Shown: positions 1 to 9,866, counted from the first letter of the stretch. The stretch is 64,000 nucleotides of DNA from Halobacteriovoraceae bacterium (GCA_002718735.1 PBFR01000030.1:1-64000), one strand, 5' to 3'. Program-made: numbers and translations. Notes: generated by a model from the letters alone, not told the origin.

Positions 1-356
1 GCCTCCGAGTGAATTTCGAAGGCATTTAAAAGTAGGGCCTCTTTAATAATCGGTACCATTTTTGGGGTACAGATCAAGGTAGGGGCACTTTTATTACAAA
101 TGAGATCAATATTAACTCTACTTAGAGTTTGTTTCTCTCCATCACCATTTGAGCGTCTACCACTTTTTCGCGTTATCTTGAGTGACGAGATAGAGAGTCG
201 GCTGATGGAAACAAAAATCGATACCCTGAGAGCTTCCTCATTTGGCACTCAAGCCTTTGGATAATACTGTAAAAAAATTGTTTAATAATTTCTGAAAATT
301 CAAAGTCAGTCGAACGGTTAAGTTTAAGTATGGAAGGCGAGCTTGCCTCGCCGTTT
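1..356 (-). other. Left-edge stretch without a recognised gene; possible partial minus-strand ORF
   Basis: No gene is recognised here. On the minus strand one frame is open from about 248 to the window edge, roughly 80 codons with a GTG near 248, and its translation looks protein-like but matches no family I know. It has no visible ribosome binding site. It could be the 3' part of a gene that continues left of the window, or decayed sequence next to the pseudogene that ends at 357. The plus strand has only short open frames. Confidence 0.2.
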
Positions 357-1805
357 CTAAAACTGTCTTCCAACATTTTGCGGATCAAGGAGTGGACCAG
401 GGGATCCCCAACAAAAAACTCTTCCAGTAAAATCTTTAGAACAGAAGTTTGATGTTCCTGAATATAAGAAAGAGCCATTTGAGAATTTTTTAAAGCTTCC
501 CACGTCGCCACCATATAAAGCTTCTCCCCACGTTATTATTGATCCATCGGATCTTATTGCCGCAAAGGCTTGCTCCGTCGCAGCGACACTTGTTACATTA
601 ATGCTCCCATCAAGTTGGGAACTAACCCCACTGCTATCTCCACCCATTGTAGAGTCTCCCCAAATGACGACTGATCCATTTGTTCTGAGTGCAGCAAAGG
701 CCCTACTTGTAGTTGCAATGCTTGTTACATTAATACTTCCATTAAGGTCAGAGCTAACACTACTGCTATCCCCGCCATATGTTGCGAACCCCCAAGTAAC
801 CACCGAGCCATCGACCCTGATCGCTGCAAACGCTGCATCTGTTGAAGCTATGCTGCTCACATCAATAGTTCCATCAAGAGAAGCACTCATACTGCTGCTA
901 TCTCCTCCATAGGACGAATGTCCCCATGTAATTACAGACCCATCTTATCTAATTACAGCAAAGGCTCGACGTGTTGTAGCGATGTCTACCACACCAGTAG
1001 TTCCGGTAAGATCTGAACTTACAGTGCTGCTATCTCCACCGTAAGATGAATTTCCCCATGTAATTACGGACCCATCTGATCTGATTGCTGCAAATGCGCG
1101 TTCTGTTGAAACAATATTTACTACATCAATAGTTCCATTGAGATCTGAGCTTACACTGCTACTGTCACCACAGTAGGTTGAACTTCCCCAGGTCACTATC
1201 GAACCATCGGTTCTAATTGCCGCAAATGCGCTATTGTTTGCATAAATCCTGGTTACCGCAGTGGTGCCATTAAGTTCTGAACTCACGCTGCTGCTGTCTC
1301 CACCGAAGGCCAAATCTCCCCATGTTATTACTGATCCATCTGTTCTGATTGCCGCAAAAGCACCAGTTGTTGCAACAACATCTTGAATTTGTTAGCTCTT
1401 ATTTGAAAGGTCATATTCCTGAACTTTTTTACAAGAGCTCTCATTCAAATTCTTGTCTGTAAACTTGGCATATATAGATATACTACCTTCCGGAAGATTT
1501 CCAAGACGGACACGTATAGAGTCCTTGGTTCCATCTACATATTTATACCCAACAACATTTGAGTTTGAACATGAGCTGTCGGAGAATAGCTGTAAAATTC
1601 CTAGTTTGTTTGGGACTTCAACTTTAAGGACTGGTGTGGCCGCGTTTCCAACACTAGTGTAGGGAGCTACAAAACCCAAAGATTTTAAGAGCTTATCGCT
1701 AGAGCCTGAGGAGCCTGAGTTGTTTAGGTTGAGGTTTCCGCCTGATTTACCAAAAGAGCCTAATAGGACTGTAAAGAGGGTAAAGAGGAACACTCTAAAT
1801 ATAGC
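357..1805 (-). pseudogene. Decayed RCC1-like repeat lipoprotein gene (two in-frame stops, lost start and lost lipobox Cys)
   Basis: One continuous reading frame encodes a shorter paralogue of the intact gene at 6312-9404: an N-terminal domain, seven RCC1-like repeats of about 44 residues built on FAAIRSDGSVITWG, and the same C-terminal cap ending in GRQF. It is broken by two TAA codons. One lies at about 1392, just after YDLSNK, where the paralogue has NYD. The other lies at about 942-944, inside the fourth repeat, where a Ser codon TCA would become TAA by one change. The lipobox Cys is Phe (LLGSFGKS against LTISCGKN). The paralogue's GTG start and strong AAGGAG are not conserved. All segments stay in the same frame, so there is no frameshift. 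It is most likely a non-functional duplicate, though it could donate repeats by recombination. Confidence 0.88.
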
Positions 1806-2047
1806 AATCTTGGCGTAAAAATCATGACGTATTTTTCGGCTAAACCGACATAAATATTTATATATTCTTATTAAACGTAATTATTTTAGGTGATTAGCTG
1901 GTTAAACAATTTGATCTTTCCTCCACTAAGGATTCTTTATTTAGATTGGGAGAGAGGAAACTGTCGTAAGAAATCAGGATCAAAAAATAGATATATTGAT
2001 TGATCCTGTCTTCTATAGCTGGGAGTTGGAACTAATGAAAGTGTACT

Positions 2048-3739
2048 TTAGTTTCCGATATCGTTTTTACCAAACTGTTCTTCATCATTGGCATTGCTCC
2101 TTGGGTTTTTAAGAGAAAGTGGTTTTCCAAGAAGCCCCTTTGCTCTACCTATTCCTTCATCTAGGTATTTCTCTGGAACTTTATGCTCAGGCTTAGATGT
2201 TTCATTGAACAGGTGAACAGTTTGAGTTGGGAAGGCAAAGTTCACTTCAAGTTCTTTTGCGAGCCTAAGCACGTCAATCATGAGTCTGTGTTTTTCGGCC
2301 TGCTCTCTTGCATATTCTGAGGTTTCCCAAAATACCATTAGTTGTATATCAAGGGAGCTTGCTCCAAAATTTGTGAAGTAAACATTGAAGTTATCTTTTC
2401 TAGTCCACTTGTTGGAGAGAATTAACTGTCTGATACCCTCACAAAAGGCTTCAACCTTCTCAGGTGGAGTATCGTACTCAACTCCTAGAGTGGTGTTTAG
2501 TCTTCTGTAGCGCCTTTTTCCTTTATTATCTATCGCTCTATTCATAAGTTCGCCATTAGAGACAGTAATTATAGAGTCGTAAAACGTTCTAATTCTTGTG
2601 GATCTAAACCCGACTTCAACGACTGTTCCTTCTATGTCGCCTGTGGTGATAACGTCTCCAATATCAAAAGGACGATCAAGAACTAGCATAATTGATCCAA
2701 AAAAGTTTGCCAGTGTGTCTTTTGCAGCAAAGGCAAAAGCAAGACCCCCAATACCTAGACCTGCAAGAATGCCTGTAACATCAATTGTCAGAGAGGCAGC
2801 AATTAGCAAAATCCCCAAAATATAAACGAAGACGAAACTTGTTTTAGTTGCAAGTGGTATGATGATGTCATCAAACTTGCTCTCAGTTAGGGAGGCCTTT
2901 TCGTTAAAATAATATGAGAGAAGCTCAACCACTCTATGGCCAAGCCACACAGCGGCCAGGGCGCTTAACACATAAATTGTTCTTTTGATGAATGCAAGCT
3001 GTGTTGGTTCAAAATCAAGCCAAGAGAGATTAATAAAGACCAAGTATAAGAGAATTATCTTCCCAAAAGGAATCATGGCCTTCTTTATGACTTGGGTTTG
3101 ATTCTCTTTGAAGGCGTGAACATTTTTATTAATGATCTGCCTTCCAATGAATGAAATTACCTTCTCGATTAGATAAGCAACAATAACTAAGAATAGTAGA
3201 CCTATCCATTGCCATGCCTCTATAAATAAGAACTCCTTTTGACTCCAGGCCGGAAGAGCTTTTCTTAAAGTTTCTCTCCAGGTTTTTAATTTAACTACGC
3301 CTTCGACAATAGACTTATCTTTTAACAGTTCTTTGTAAGCTGGAATAGATTCGATTGTGTCTTTAGAGAATAACCATTTAGAATCAATTTTAGCTAAACT
3401 AATTTCAATGCTATTATCTTGCAATTGCTTTTTATCATAAACCCATACTTCGGCTTTGGGCTCTAGGGGAATCTTTTCATAATTGATACGTTCCATGCGA
3501 TCGAAAATATAAATTAAAGATTCACTAATTTTAATAGCGGCTTCTTTTTGGGCGGCCGGATCTATACCTGATAAATCAAGGGCCTCTTTTGCACGAGCAT
3601 AAGATTGAGACACATTTTGATTGTTCTTAACGTCAACCATTGCCTTCAAAAAAGTTTTAAAGGTCGCTCTTGGAGAATCAAGTTCAACATTTGCATTGGC
3701 CATCAAGCTGGCCAGTAAAAAACATAATAAAGTCTTCAT
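2048..3739 (-). CDS. MscS-family mechanosensitive ion channel
   Basis: Predicted mechanosensitive channel that would open under membrane tension in hypo-osmotic shock. The 563-residue product has an N-terminal signal peptide (about 1-16) and a periplasmic domain to about residue 165. Membrane helices follow at about 173-195, 220-240, 250-268 and 298-320, and then the Gly/Ala-rich MscS pore helix at about 323-348 (GILAGLGIGGLAFAFAAKD). The cytoplasmic beta domain contains the family signature DRPFDIGD and a GTVVEVGFRSTRIR segment. The extra N-terminal domain and helices make it larger than the minimal channel of about 290 residues, as in the longer MscS subfamilies. It is monocistronic and divergent from the clpB-type gene. 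The identification of the family is secure; the exact subfamily is not assigned. Confidence 0.93.
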   Translation of the reverse strand: MKTLLCFLLASLMANANVELDSPRATFKTFLKAMVDVKNNQNVSQSYARAKEALDLSGIDPAAQKEAAIKISESLIYIFDRMERINYEKIPLEPKAEVWVYDKKQLQDNSIEISLAKIDSKWLFSKDTIESIPAYKELLKDKSIVEGVVKLKTWRETLRKALPAWSQKEFLFIEAWQWIGLLFLVIVAYLIEKVISFIGRQIINKNVHAFKENQTQVIKKAMIPFGKIILLYLVFINLSWLDFEPTQLAFIKRTIYVLSALAAVWLGHRVVELLSYYFNEKASLTESKFDDIIIPLATKTSFVFVYILGILLIAASLTIDVTGILAGLGIGGLAFAFAAKDTLANFFGSIMLVLDRPFDIGDVITTGDIEGTVVEVGFRSTRIRTFYDSIITVSNGELMNRAIDNKGKRRYRRLNTTLGVEYDTPPEKVEAFCEGIRQLILSNKWTRKDNFNVYFTNFGASSLDIQLMVFWETSEYAREQAEKHRLMIDVLRLAKELEVNFAFPTQTVHLFNETSKPEHKVPEKYLDEGIGRAKGLLGKPLSLKNPRSNANDEEQFGKNDIGN

Positions 3740-3845
3740 AGTTTCCTCGGTGGTTATACTAAATCAAAAGTGTATAAGTACTGGAAATTTTTGTCGAGAA
3801 GTGATCTTAAAATTTCTAAAATACTTTAAATTTAGAGTCTCAAAC

Positions 3846-3874
3846 CTTGACGGTCGCTAATTTGCACCCATTTT
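3846..3874 (+). promoter_or_regulatory. Candidate sigma-32-type heat-shock promoter for the ClpB-type gene
   Basis: CTTGACG at 3846-3852 is followed, after 13 bases, by ACCCATTTT at 3866-3874. This resembles the classical sigma-32 pattern CTTGAAA - 13 to 17 bases - CCCATnT, and lies about 30 bases before a clpB-type chaperone gene, a usual member of that regulon. A sigma-70 reading (TTGACG, 17 bases, ATTTTA) is weaker. Confidence 0.5.
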
Positions 3875-3901
3875 AAGTAGTGACAAACAAGGAGCAGGCA
3901 T

Positions 3902-6268
3902 ATGAATAAATTTGACCAAATTGTTGCGGGTGCTTTGGACATCGCGCAATCCAAGGCCATCGAAAATAAAAACACTGAATTGGCGCCGGCCCATCTTTTG
4001 TATGGGTTGATTTCAAACCCATCAAGTTTCAGTGCCAAGACATATAAAGACGACCTTTCAAAAGTTGAGGCTTTGTTAGGTCATATCCCTACAACTACGA
4101 GTGATTTAAACCCTGAAAATATCCGACCTTCTGGAGCTCTTTCGGGATGGCTTACCCAGGCAAGTGCAAATGCTGCAAAATCGGGAAGACAAGAGATGGG
4201 GGAGAGAGACCTTTTGAAGTTTCTTCCACAAACATTTCCGACTCTTGATCTTGATTATTCCAAGTTAAAAGGAAGTGAGCAGGAAGAGACTGAAGTACCT
4301 TCGTTTTTGGTGAACCTCAATGATCTTGCAAAGGAAGGTAAGCTAGATCCTGTAATTGGAAGAACCAAAGAGATTAGAGCTGTTATGGAAATTCTTGGCA
4401 GGCGAGGAAAAAACAATCCTGTTCTTGTTGGGCCTGCGGGGGTTGGTAAGACTGCCATCGTTGAGGGTCTTGCAGACGCAATCGTAAAAGAGCAGGTTCC
4501 TGATGTATTAAAAGGCAAGACCGTTTATAGCATGGAGCTTGGTTCTCTTCTCGCTGGAACAAAGTTTAGAGGCGAGTTTGAGGAGAGGGTTCAAAATCTT
4601 TTAAAATTTGCGAAGGAAGGTGCTGGTGAATACATCATTTTCATTGATGAAATTCACCAACTAATTGGAGCTGGAAAAACTGAGGGAGCAATGGATGCGG
4701 CAAACCTATTAAAACCAGCTCTTGCAAGAGGAGATCTTCACTGTATTGGGGCCACCACAGAGGATGAGTTTCAAAAGCATATTCTAAAAGATCCAGCACT
4801 TGAGAGAAGGTTTAGACAGGTCCCTGTTCACGAGCCTTCTAGAGAGGACTCTATTGAAATACTTATGGGGCTTAAAGAAAAATTTGAGGGGCATCATGGT
4901 ATCAAGATTTCAGACGAAGCTATTTATAGCTCAGTCATGCTTTCTGATCAGTACATTACGGACAAGAACTTGCCAGATAAAGCAATTGACTTGATTGATG
5001 AGTCGGCTTCGGCCCTTAAGCTATCTGCAGAGGCTATGCCTACTGAGCTTGAACTTTTAAAGTCTGAAATTAGAAATAAAAAGATTCTTGCTCAGGTTGA
5101 TAAAGACAATAAAGAAATTCATCAGGAGATAGATAAACTTCAAAAGAAGTTCGATGAAGGTTATGTTAAGTGGGAGGCCCAAGTTGGATCCCTGAAAAAG
5201 GTTAGTGAGATTAGAAACAGAGTTGAAAAACTCAAGTTCGATCTTGAGGTTGCAGAAAGAGAGTCCAACTATGAAGAAGCTTCAAAGATCAAGTATCACT
5301 TATTACCTGAGGCCGAGAAAGAGCTTCAAAGTATGAGTCATGATTGGATTCTGAGAGAAGAAAACATAGCCAATATAATTGCTCGCCACACTGGGATTCC
5401 TGTTGAGAAGATTTTGAAATCTAAACAGGAAGAGCTTTTAAAGCTTGAAGACATTCTCAACCAAAGAGTCTTTGGTCAAGAGGAGGCGTTAACAGAAATA
5501 AGCGAGACCCTTCTATCGAGTTACGCAGGCCTGACCGATGAGACTCGCCCAATGGGGTCGTTCCTGCTAATGGGCCCTACAGGTGTTGGTAAAACCGAGA
5601 CGGCCAAGAGTTTGGCGTCGTATCTATTCGACGATGAAAAAAATATGATTCGTCTGGATATGAGTGAGTTCAGCGAAAAGCACAGTGTGGCCAAGCTTAT
5701 TGGAGCCCCTGCTGGGTATGTTGGCTATGACGAGGGAGGCGTGCTTACTGAGGCAGTAAGACGCCACCCATACTCAGTTGTCCTCTTCGATGAGATAGAG
5801 AAGGCACACCCTGACTTCTCGGATATTCTTCTGCAAATCCTTGATGATGGAAGGCTTACAGATAATAAGGGAAGAACAATTAACTTTAAAAACACTATTA
5901 TTATTCTTACAACCAACTCAAAGGATCCTGAAAGAGACTTTAAACCAGAAGTTCTAGGTAGACTTGATGCTAGACTAGAGTATAAACCCCTTGGTAAAAA
6001 CGTTATGGCAAATCTTGTTGAGAAACAAATTAAGCTTCTTCAAAGCAGACTCAAATCCAAGAAGATGGAGATTGAGTTCAGCGAGGATGCTAAAAGTAAA
6101 CTTGCCGAGCTTGGGTATGATGAAAAGTTTGGAGCAAGGCCACTTCAATCTGTATTCAATAGACTTGTGATAAGACCTCTTTCCAAATTTATATTAAAAG
6201 GTGAAGAGGGGACTGGAGCAGTAAGTGTTACGGTCAAAGATGATCAAATCAACCTAATTCAAGTTTAA
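3902..6268 (+). CDS. clpB: ClpB-type AAA+ disaggregase
   Basis: Hsp100 ATPase that would extract and refold aggregated proteins with DnaK. The 788 residues contain, in order, a Clp N domain (about 1-120), AAA-1 with Walker A GPAGVGKT (177-184), Walker B IIFIDE and pore loop [13 protein letters not shown] coiled-coil middle domain (about 385-480) carries the ClpB-like stretch [22 protein letters not shown]-2 has Walker A GPTGVGKT (558-565), pore loop GYVG and a D2-small domain ending in GARPLQ. The M domain argues for ClpB over ClpA or ClpC. The protein is shorter than typical ClpB (about 857). One visible reason is a deletion of about 20 residues in AAA-2 between the sensor-1 TTN and the arginine-finger segment PEVLGRLD. 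The start is set by AAGGAG at 3889-3894. A heat-shock-like promoter lies upstream. Confidence 0.9.
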   Translation: MNKFDQIVAGALDIAQSKAIENKNTELAPAHLLYGLISNPSSFSAKTYKDDLSKVEALLGHIPTTTSDLNPENIRPSGALSGWLTQASANAAKSGRQEMGERDLLKFLPQTFPTLDLDYSKLKGSEQEETEVPSFLVNLNDLAKEGKLDPVIGRTKEIRAVMEILGRRGKNNPVLVGPAGVGKTAIVEGLADAIVKEQVPDVLKGKTVYSMELGSLLAGTKFRGEFEERVQNLLKFAKEGAGEYIIFIDEIHQLIGAGKTEGAMDAANLLKPALARGDLHCIGATTEDEFQKHILKDPALERRFRQVPVHEPSREDSIEILMGLKEKFEGHHGIKISDEAIYSSVMLSDQYITDKNLPDKAIDLIDESASALKLSAEAMPTELELLKSEIRNKKILAQVDKDNKEIHQEIDKLQKKFDEGYVKWEAQVGSLKKVSEIRNRVEKLKFDLEVAERESNYEEASKIKYHLLPEAEKELQSMSHDWILREENIANIIARHTGIPVEKILKSKQEELLKLEDILNQRVFGQEEALTEISETLLSSYAGLTDETRPMGSFLLMGPTGVGKTETAKSLASYLFDDEKNMIRLDMSEFSEKHSVAKLIGAPAGYVGYDEGGVLTEAVRRHPYSVVLFDEIEKAHPDFSDILLQILDDGRLTDNKGRTINFKNTIIILTTNSKDPERDFKPEVLGRLDARLEYKPLGKNVMANLVEKQIKLLQSRLKSKKMEIEFSEDAKSKLAELGYDEKFGARPLQSVFNRLVIRPLSKFILKGEEGTGAVSVTVKDDQINLIQV

Positions 6269-6274
6269 TAAGTT

Positions 6275-6298
6275 GAGGCCAGTTTTTGGCCTCTTTTT
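6275..6298 (+). terminator. Rho-independent terminator after the ClpB-type gene
   Basis: Perfect 7-bp stem GAGGCCA (6275-6281) and TGGCCTC (6287-6293), 5-base loop, then five T. It sits six bases after the stop codon. Confidence 0.9.
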
Positions 6299-6311
6299 CA
6301 TTAAATAGCTT

Positions 6312-9300
6312 TCAGAACTGCCTGCCAGTTAATTGAGGATCAAACGAATAATTAGGATTGCCCCAGCAGAAGATATTTCCAACTAAGTCTTTAGAGCAGA
6401 AATTTTCTTCTGAAGCAAATAAAAAGGAGCCATCTGAAAAACCGTTATATTCTTCACTTATGGCCCCACCATTATCACTTTCTCCCCATGTTACAATAGA
6501 GCCGTCGGATCTAATAGCCGCAAACGCTCTATCTGTCCCAGCGATGCTTACTACATCGATGGTTCCATCAAGCTCGGCGCTCACACTACTGCTGTCTCCA
6601 CCATAATCAGGCTTTCCCCATGTAATCACAGATCCATCTGATCTGATCGCTGCGAAGGCTGCAAAATTACTAATTCCCGCTGTGCCGGCAATACTAACTA
6701 CATCAATGCTGCCATCAAGTTCCGAACTCACACTGCTACTGTCGCCACCTCCATTGGAGCTGCCCCAAGTAATCACTGATCCATCTGATCTGATCGCAGC
6801 GAATGCCTTTCCGTTAGGAACAATGCTTATTACATCTATGGTTCCGTCTATTTGAGAGCTAACACTGCTTGTATTTCCGCCGGCGCTGGAGTATCCCCAT
6901 GCAATGACTGAGCCGTCATCTCTAAGTGCTGCAAATGCAGAACCAGTGTTGCCACTAGATGCAGTTATACTTATTACAGGTGTGGTGCCATTAATAGCTG
7001 TGCTTACACTGGCGCTGTCACCACCATGTCCAGAGTCTCCCCAGGTAACTACAGAGCCATCACTTCTGATTGCGGCAAAAGCTTCGGCAGTTGCAACTAT
7101 GCTCGTTACGTTAATCGTTCCGTTAATTGAGGAGCTAACTGTGCTGCTATTGCCACCTTGCAATGGATCTCCCCAAGTGATTACGGATCCGTCTGATCTA
7201 ATCGCAGCAAAGGCACCATCAGTGGCTGAGATGCTGACTACGTTAACGGTTCCATTTATATCTGCAGCAACACCGGTGCTATCTCCGCCGTAGGTGGCAC
7301 TTCCCCAAGTTATGACTGACCCGTCTGATCTTAATGCAGCAAAAGCGCCCTCTGATGCTACTACATTTGTAACAGGTGTGCTCCCATCAAGTTCAGTGCT
7401 AACACTGCTAGTGTCTCCACCCAAACTACTACTACCCCAGGCTATAACAGAGCCATCAGATCTTAATGCGGCAAATGAATAATTATTTGGGATGATGCTA
7501 GTAACATTAATGCTTCCGTCGATGTCAGTGCTTACGCTGCTAGTATCTCCTCCTGAATAGGCGTCTCCCCATGCAATAACAGAGCCATCAGTCTTTAGAG
7601 CGGCAAAGGAAGAGTATGAGTAAGAGATTGCTGAATGGATGCTAGCTATATCAATTAGGTTTTTAGAACCAGAGCTCTTATTCGAGCTATCTCCTCCGTA
7701 TGAAGAGTGACCCCACGTGACAATGGACCCGTCGGCTCTTGTTGCCGCAAATGCTTGGTCTGTTGCCACAATGCTTGTTACGCTGACTGTTCCATCAAGA
7801 TCAGCACTTACATCGCTACTGTCTCCACCGTAATTACTGCTGCCCCAAGTTATAACTGAACCGTCACTTCTGAGTGCGGCAAATGCCTGTTTTGTTGATG
7901 CAATACTAATTACTTCCACACTTCCATCGATGTCAGAGCTCACGCTACTGCTATTTGCTCCATGTGAACCATATCCCCAAGTTATGACAGAACCATTTGA
8001 TCTAATTGCTGCAAAGGCACCTCTTGAAGCTTCAATACTTGTAACATTGATGGTTCCATTAAGATCGGAGCTGACACCGCTGGTGCTTCCACCATATCCA
8101 CCATGACCCCAAGCAATGACGGATCCATCCGACCTAACTGCAGCGAAGGCTGATTCCGTCGAATAAATACTCGTAACGGGGGTGCTTCCATCGAGTTCAG
8201 TACTTACACCACTACTATCACCACCGTTAGAGGAGTTCCCCCAGGTAATTACTGAGCCATCAGATCTAAGTGCTGCAAAGGCCTTCTCTGTGGCAGTAAT
8301 ACTAACCACACTAATAGTTCCATTTATATCAGAACTTACACTGTCACTATCTCCACCGAATACGTTGTTTCCCCATGTCACGACAGATCCATCTGTTCTC
8401 AAAGCAGCGAAGGCCGCGTACGTAGAGGCTATGCTCGTAACAGCTATGCTTCCATTGAGCTCAGAGCTCACACTGCTGCTGTCGCCACCATTATTAGTGC
8501 TACCCCATGAGACAACGGATCCATCTGACCTTATTGCTGCAAAGGAGCGGAATGAGGATGTAATGCTCGTTACGGCTGTGGTTCCATTAAGCTCGGTGCT
8601 TACATCGCTGCTATCTCCACCGTATGAGTTGTCTCCCCATGTTATTACAGAACCATCTACTCTTAATGCAGCAAATGCTCTCTCGCTCGCTATAATATTA
8701 GTCACGCTTATATTGCCATTGAGGTCGGGACTTACACCACTGCTGTCTCCACCATATGTGGAGTCTCCCCACGTTATGACAGACCCGTCAGATCTGACTG
8801 CAGCGAATGCTCGTTCAGTAGCTGCAATGCTAGTTACTGCAATGCTACCATCGAGCTGTTCACTTACACTGCTGCTGTTTCCACCATATGAAGGGACGCC
8901 CCAAGTAATAACAGATCCATCAGATCTGATCGCTGCAAAAGCATTGTTATTTGAGACTATAGTTTGAATATCATAGTTTTTATTTGAAAGGTCGTATTGA
9001 TCCATTTCTTTACAGGCTATTTCATCTCCATTTTTATCTGTAAATTTGGCATAAATATTTGTGACCCCATCAAAAAGGTTTCCAAGGCGAACCCTTGTGG
9101 AGCTTACGCTTCCATCTACGTATTTCTGGCCAACAATATTGGCATTTGAACATGAACTATCTGAAAAGAGTTGTAATACGCCCAATGTCTCGGGAACCTC
9201 AACTTCTAGGACAGGAGTCGCTAAATTACCAACACTGCTATATGGAGTGGGGAAGCCCAGTGGCTTCAAGAATTTTGAGTCTAAAACAAAGGTGGGCTTT

Positions 9301-9404
9301 GAAGGAGCTGAAGGTGTTTTTGTGTTTTGAGTCACGTCAGCACTATTTTTTCCGCAAGAAATAGTCAAAATTGTAAAAGCTAATATTATGACTCTAATTT
9401 GCAC
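6312..9404 (-). CDS. RCC1-like 19-repeat surface lipoprotein
   Basis: Large predicted lipoprotein (1030 residues). The signal peptide ends in lipobox LTISC with Cys17. An N-terminal domain of about 130 residues carries SDSSCSNANIVG and FTDKNGDEIACK, and its Cys residues could pair. It is followed by 19 repeats of about 44 residues, each with a core FAAIRSDGSVITWG and a GGDSSSVSSELDG-type linker, and a C-terminal cap (FCSKDLVGNIFCWG) ending in GRQF. The repeats resemble RCC1/BNR beta-propeller blades, so a propeller or stacked beta surface is likely. The ligand is unknown; adhesion or prey contact is inference. The start is GTG at 9404 with a strong AAGGAG 9 bases upstream. It converges on the ClpB-type gene. 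A decayed seven-repeat paralogue lies at 357-1805. Confidence 0.85.
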   Translation of the reverse strand: MQIRVIILAFTILTISCGKNSADVTQNTKTPSAPSKPTFVLDSKFLKPLGFPTPYSSVGNLATPVLEVEVPETLGVLQLFSDSSCSNANIVGQKYVDGSVSSTRVRLGNLFDGVTNIYAKFTDKNGDEIACKEMDQYDLSNKNYDIQTIVSNNNAFAAIRSDGSVITWGVPSYGGNSSSVSEQLDGSIAVTSIAATERAFAAVRSDGSVITWGDSTYGGDSSGVSPDLNGNISVTNIIASERAFAALRVDGSVITWGDNSYGGDSSDVSTELNGTTAVTSITSSFRSFAAIRSDGSVVSWGSTNNGGDSSSVSSELNGSIAVTSIASTYAAFAALRTDGSVVTWGNNVFGGDSDSVSSDINGTISVVSITATEKAFAALRSDGSVITWGNSSNGGDSSGVSTELDGSTPVTSIYSTESAFAAVRSDGSVIAWGHGGYGGSTSGVSSDLNGTINVTSIEASRGAFAAIRSNGSVITWGYGSHGANSSSVSSDIDGSVEVISIASTKQAFAALRSDGSVITWGSSNYGGDSSDVSADLDGTVSVTSIVATDQAFAATRADGSIVTWGHSSYGGDSSNKSSGSKNLIDIASIHSAISYSYSSFAALKTDGSVIAWGDAYSGGDTSSVSTDIDGSINVTSIIPNNYSFAALRSDGSVIAWGSSSLGGDTSSVSTELDGSTPVTNVVASEGAFAALRSDGSVITWGSATYGGDSTGVAADINGTVNVVSISATDGAFAAIRSDGSVITWGDPLQGGNSSTVSSSINGTINVTSIVATAEAFAAIRSDGSVVTWGDSGHGGDSASVSTAINGTTPVISITASSGNTGSAFAALRDDGSVIAWGYSSAGGNTSSVSSQIDGTIDVISIVPNGKAFAAIRSDGSVITWGSSNGGGDSSSVSSELDGSIDVVSIAGTAGISNFAAFAAIRSDGSVITWGKPDYGGDSSSVSAELDGTIDVVSIAGTDRAFAAIRSDGSIVTWGESDNGGAISEEYNGFSDGSFLFASEENFCSKDLVGNIFCWGNPNYSFDPQLTGRQF
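6480..8955 (-). repeat. Tandem 132-bp coding repeats (19 units)
   Basis: Nineteen direct repeats, mostly 132 bp, encode the RCC1-like units. Units 10, 15 and 17 carry a few extra residues before the next core. Divergence is mostly at third positions and in the two or three residues after ITWG, so the array is old but homogenised in its core. It is expected to change copy number by recombination. Confidence 0.85.
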
Positions 9405-9754
9405 TCAATCCCTCTCCTTGCTTTTTATCTCCATATAATATGTTCGGTTTTATTCCCTGATATATTTAGTATTTCTTATATGCGTCGTGATTTAAGGTGT
9501 TTGTAGGAATTGCATTATGTTTTCGTAAGAAGTGAATGTATAGGTGCACATTACTTATGGCACCGATGAATAGTGGGTATCAAATCCACCAAGGCACGGC
9601 AGAGTAGAGTGCTTTCTTTTCTTTCATTTCAAAAATAAAAAAATTTACAAAGACACCGCACTTGAAAATGACTCGTGATCTGCACTGCTGTAGATAGCAT
9701 GCAGCTTCCGTAACTCCCCAATGAAGGGGAGCCTTTTAACCAAAGGTGTTTGTT
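9405..9754. other. Intergenic stretch; structured leader of the small peptide gene at its right end
   Basis: No gene of ordinary length is seen on either strand. The left part carries the ribosome binding site of the minus-strand repeat lipoprotein. The right part (about 9680-9731) is rich in short inverted repeats, including the CTCCCC/GGGGAG hairpin, and leads into the small ORF at 9755. No known riboswitch or small RNA family is recognised. Confidence 0.4.
9714..9731 (+). promoter_or_regulatory. Hairpin in front of the small peptide gene
   Basis: Perfect 6-bp GC-rich stem CTCCCC (9714-9719) and GGGGAG (9726-9731) with loop AATGAA. It is followed by CCTTTT and lies 23 bases before the ATG at 9755. 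It could act as an attenuator, an RNA stability element or a leader structure. Confidence 0.4.
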
Positions 9755-9838
9755 ATGGAAGACACAATCAGGGTTTTGACTTTGATTAAACTAGTTTTGG
9801 ATATCGCGAATTCAATTCTAGATTTAATCAAACGATGA
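9755..9838 (+). CDS. 27-residue amphipathic peptide (PSM-like candidate)
   Basis: A short ORF with ATG at 9755 and TGA at 9836-9838. AAAGGTG at 9742-9748 gives a good ribosome binding site with a 6-base spacer; the same AAAGGTG precedes secD in this window. The peptide begins MEDTIRVLTLIK and ends SILDLIKR. It is rich in Leu and Ile at helical spacing, with charges balanced at four acidic and four basic, and would form one amphipathic helix without a signal sequence. A strong hairpin follows five bases after the stop codon, so the unit looks like a discrete transcript. In size and pattern it recalls staphylococcal delta-haemolysin and phenol-soluble modulins, or a type I toxin. This is resemblance only; no homologue is recognised. 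Confidence 0.5.
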   Translation: MEDTIRVLTLIKLVLDIANSILDLIKR

Positions 9839-9842
9839 TTTA

Positions 9843-9866
9843 GGTGGGGTGTTAGCGCATCCCACC
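9843..9866 (+). terminator. Strong hairpin directly after the small peptide gene
   Basis: Nine-bp stem GGTGGGGTG (9843-9851) and CATCCCACC (9858-9866) with one G-T pair and a 6-base loop. The T-tract is poor, so terminator function is likely but not certain. Confidence 0.55.

Noticed and set aside
173..514. Minus-strand 113-residue open frame
   Set aside because: Most of it is the wrong frame of the repeat pseudogene C-terminus; only the last third is free sequence and it has no independent start or ribosome binding site.
1953..1995. Minus-strand FDPDFLRQF-like words resembling the RCC1-type C-terminus
   Set aside because: No CWG cap or repeat precedes it, so chance similarity is likelier than a third remnant.
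6480..8955. CRISPR-like periodicity
   Set aside because: The period is 132 bp, divisible by three, inside one open reading frame; the units are protein repeats, not short repeats with unique spacers. The same holds for the 75-bp DUF285 units.
6358..8967. Long plus-strand open frames antisense to the 19-repeat gene
   Set aside because: They repeat with the same 132-bp period and have no ribosome binding sites; they are shadows of the repeat codons.
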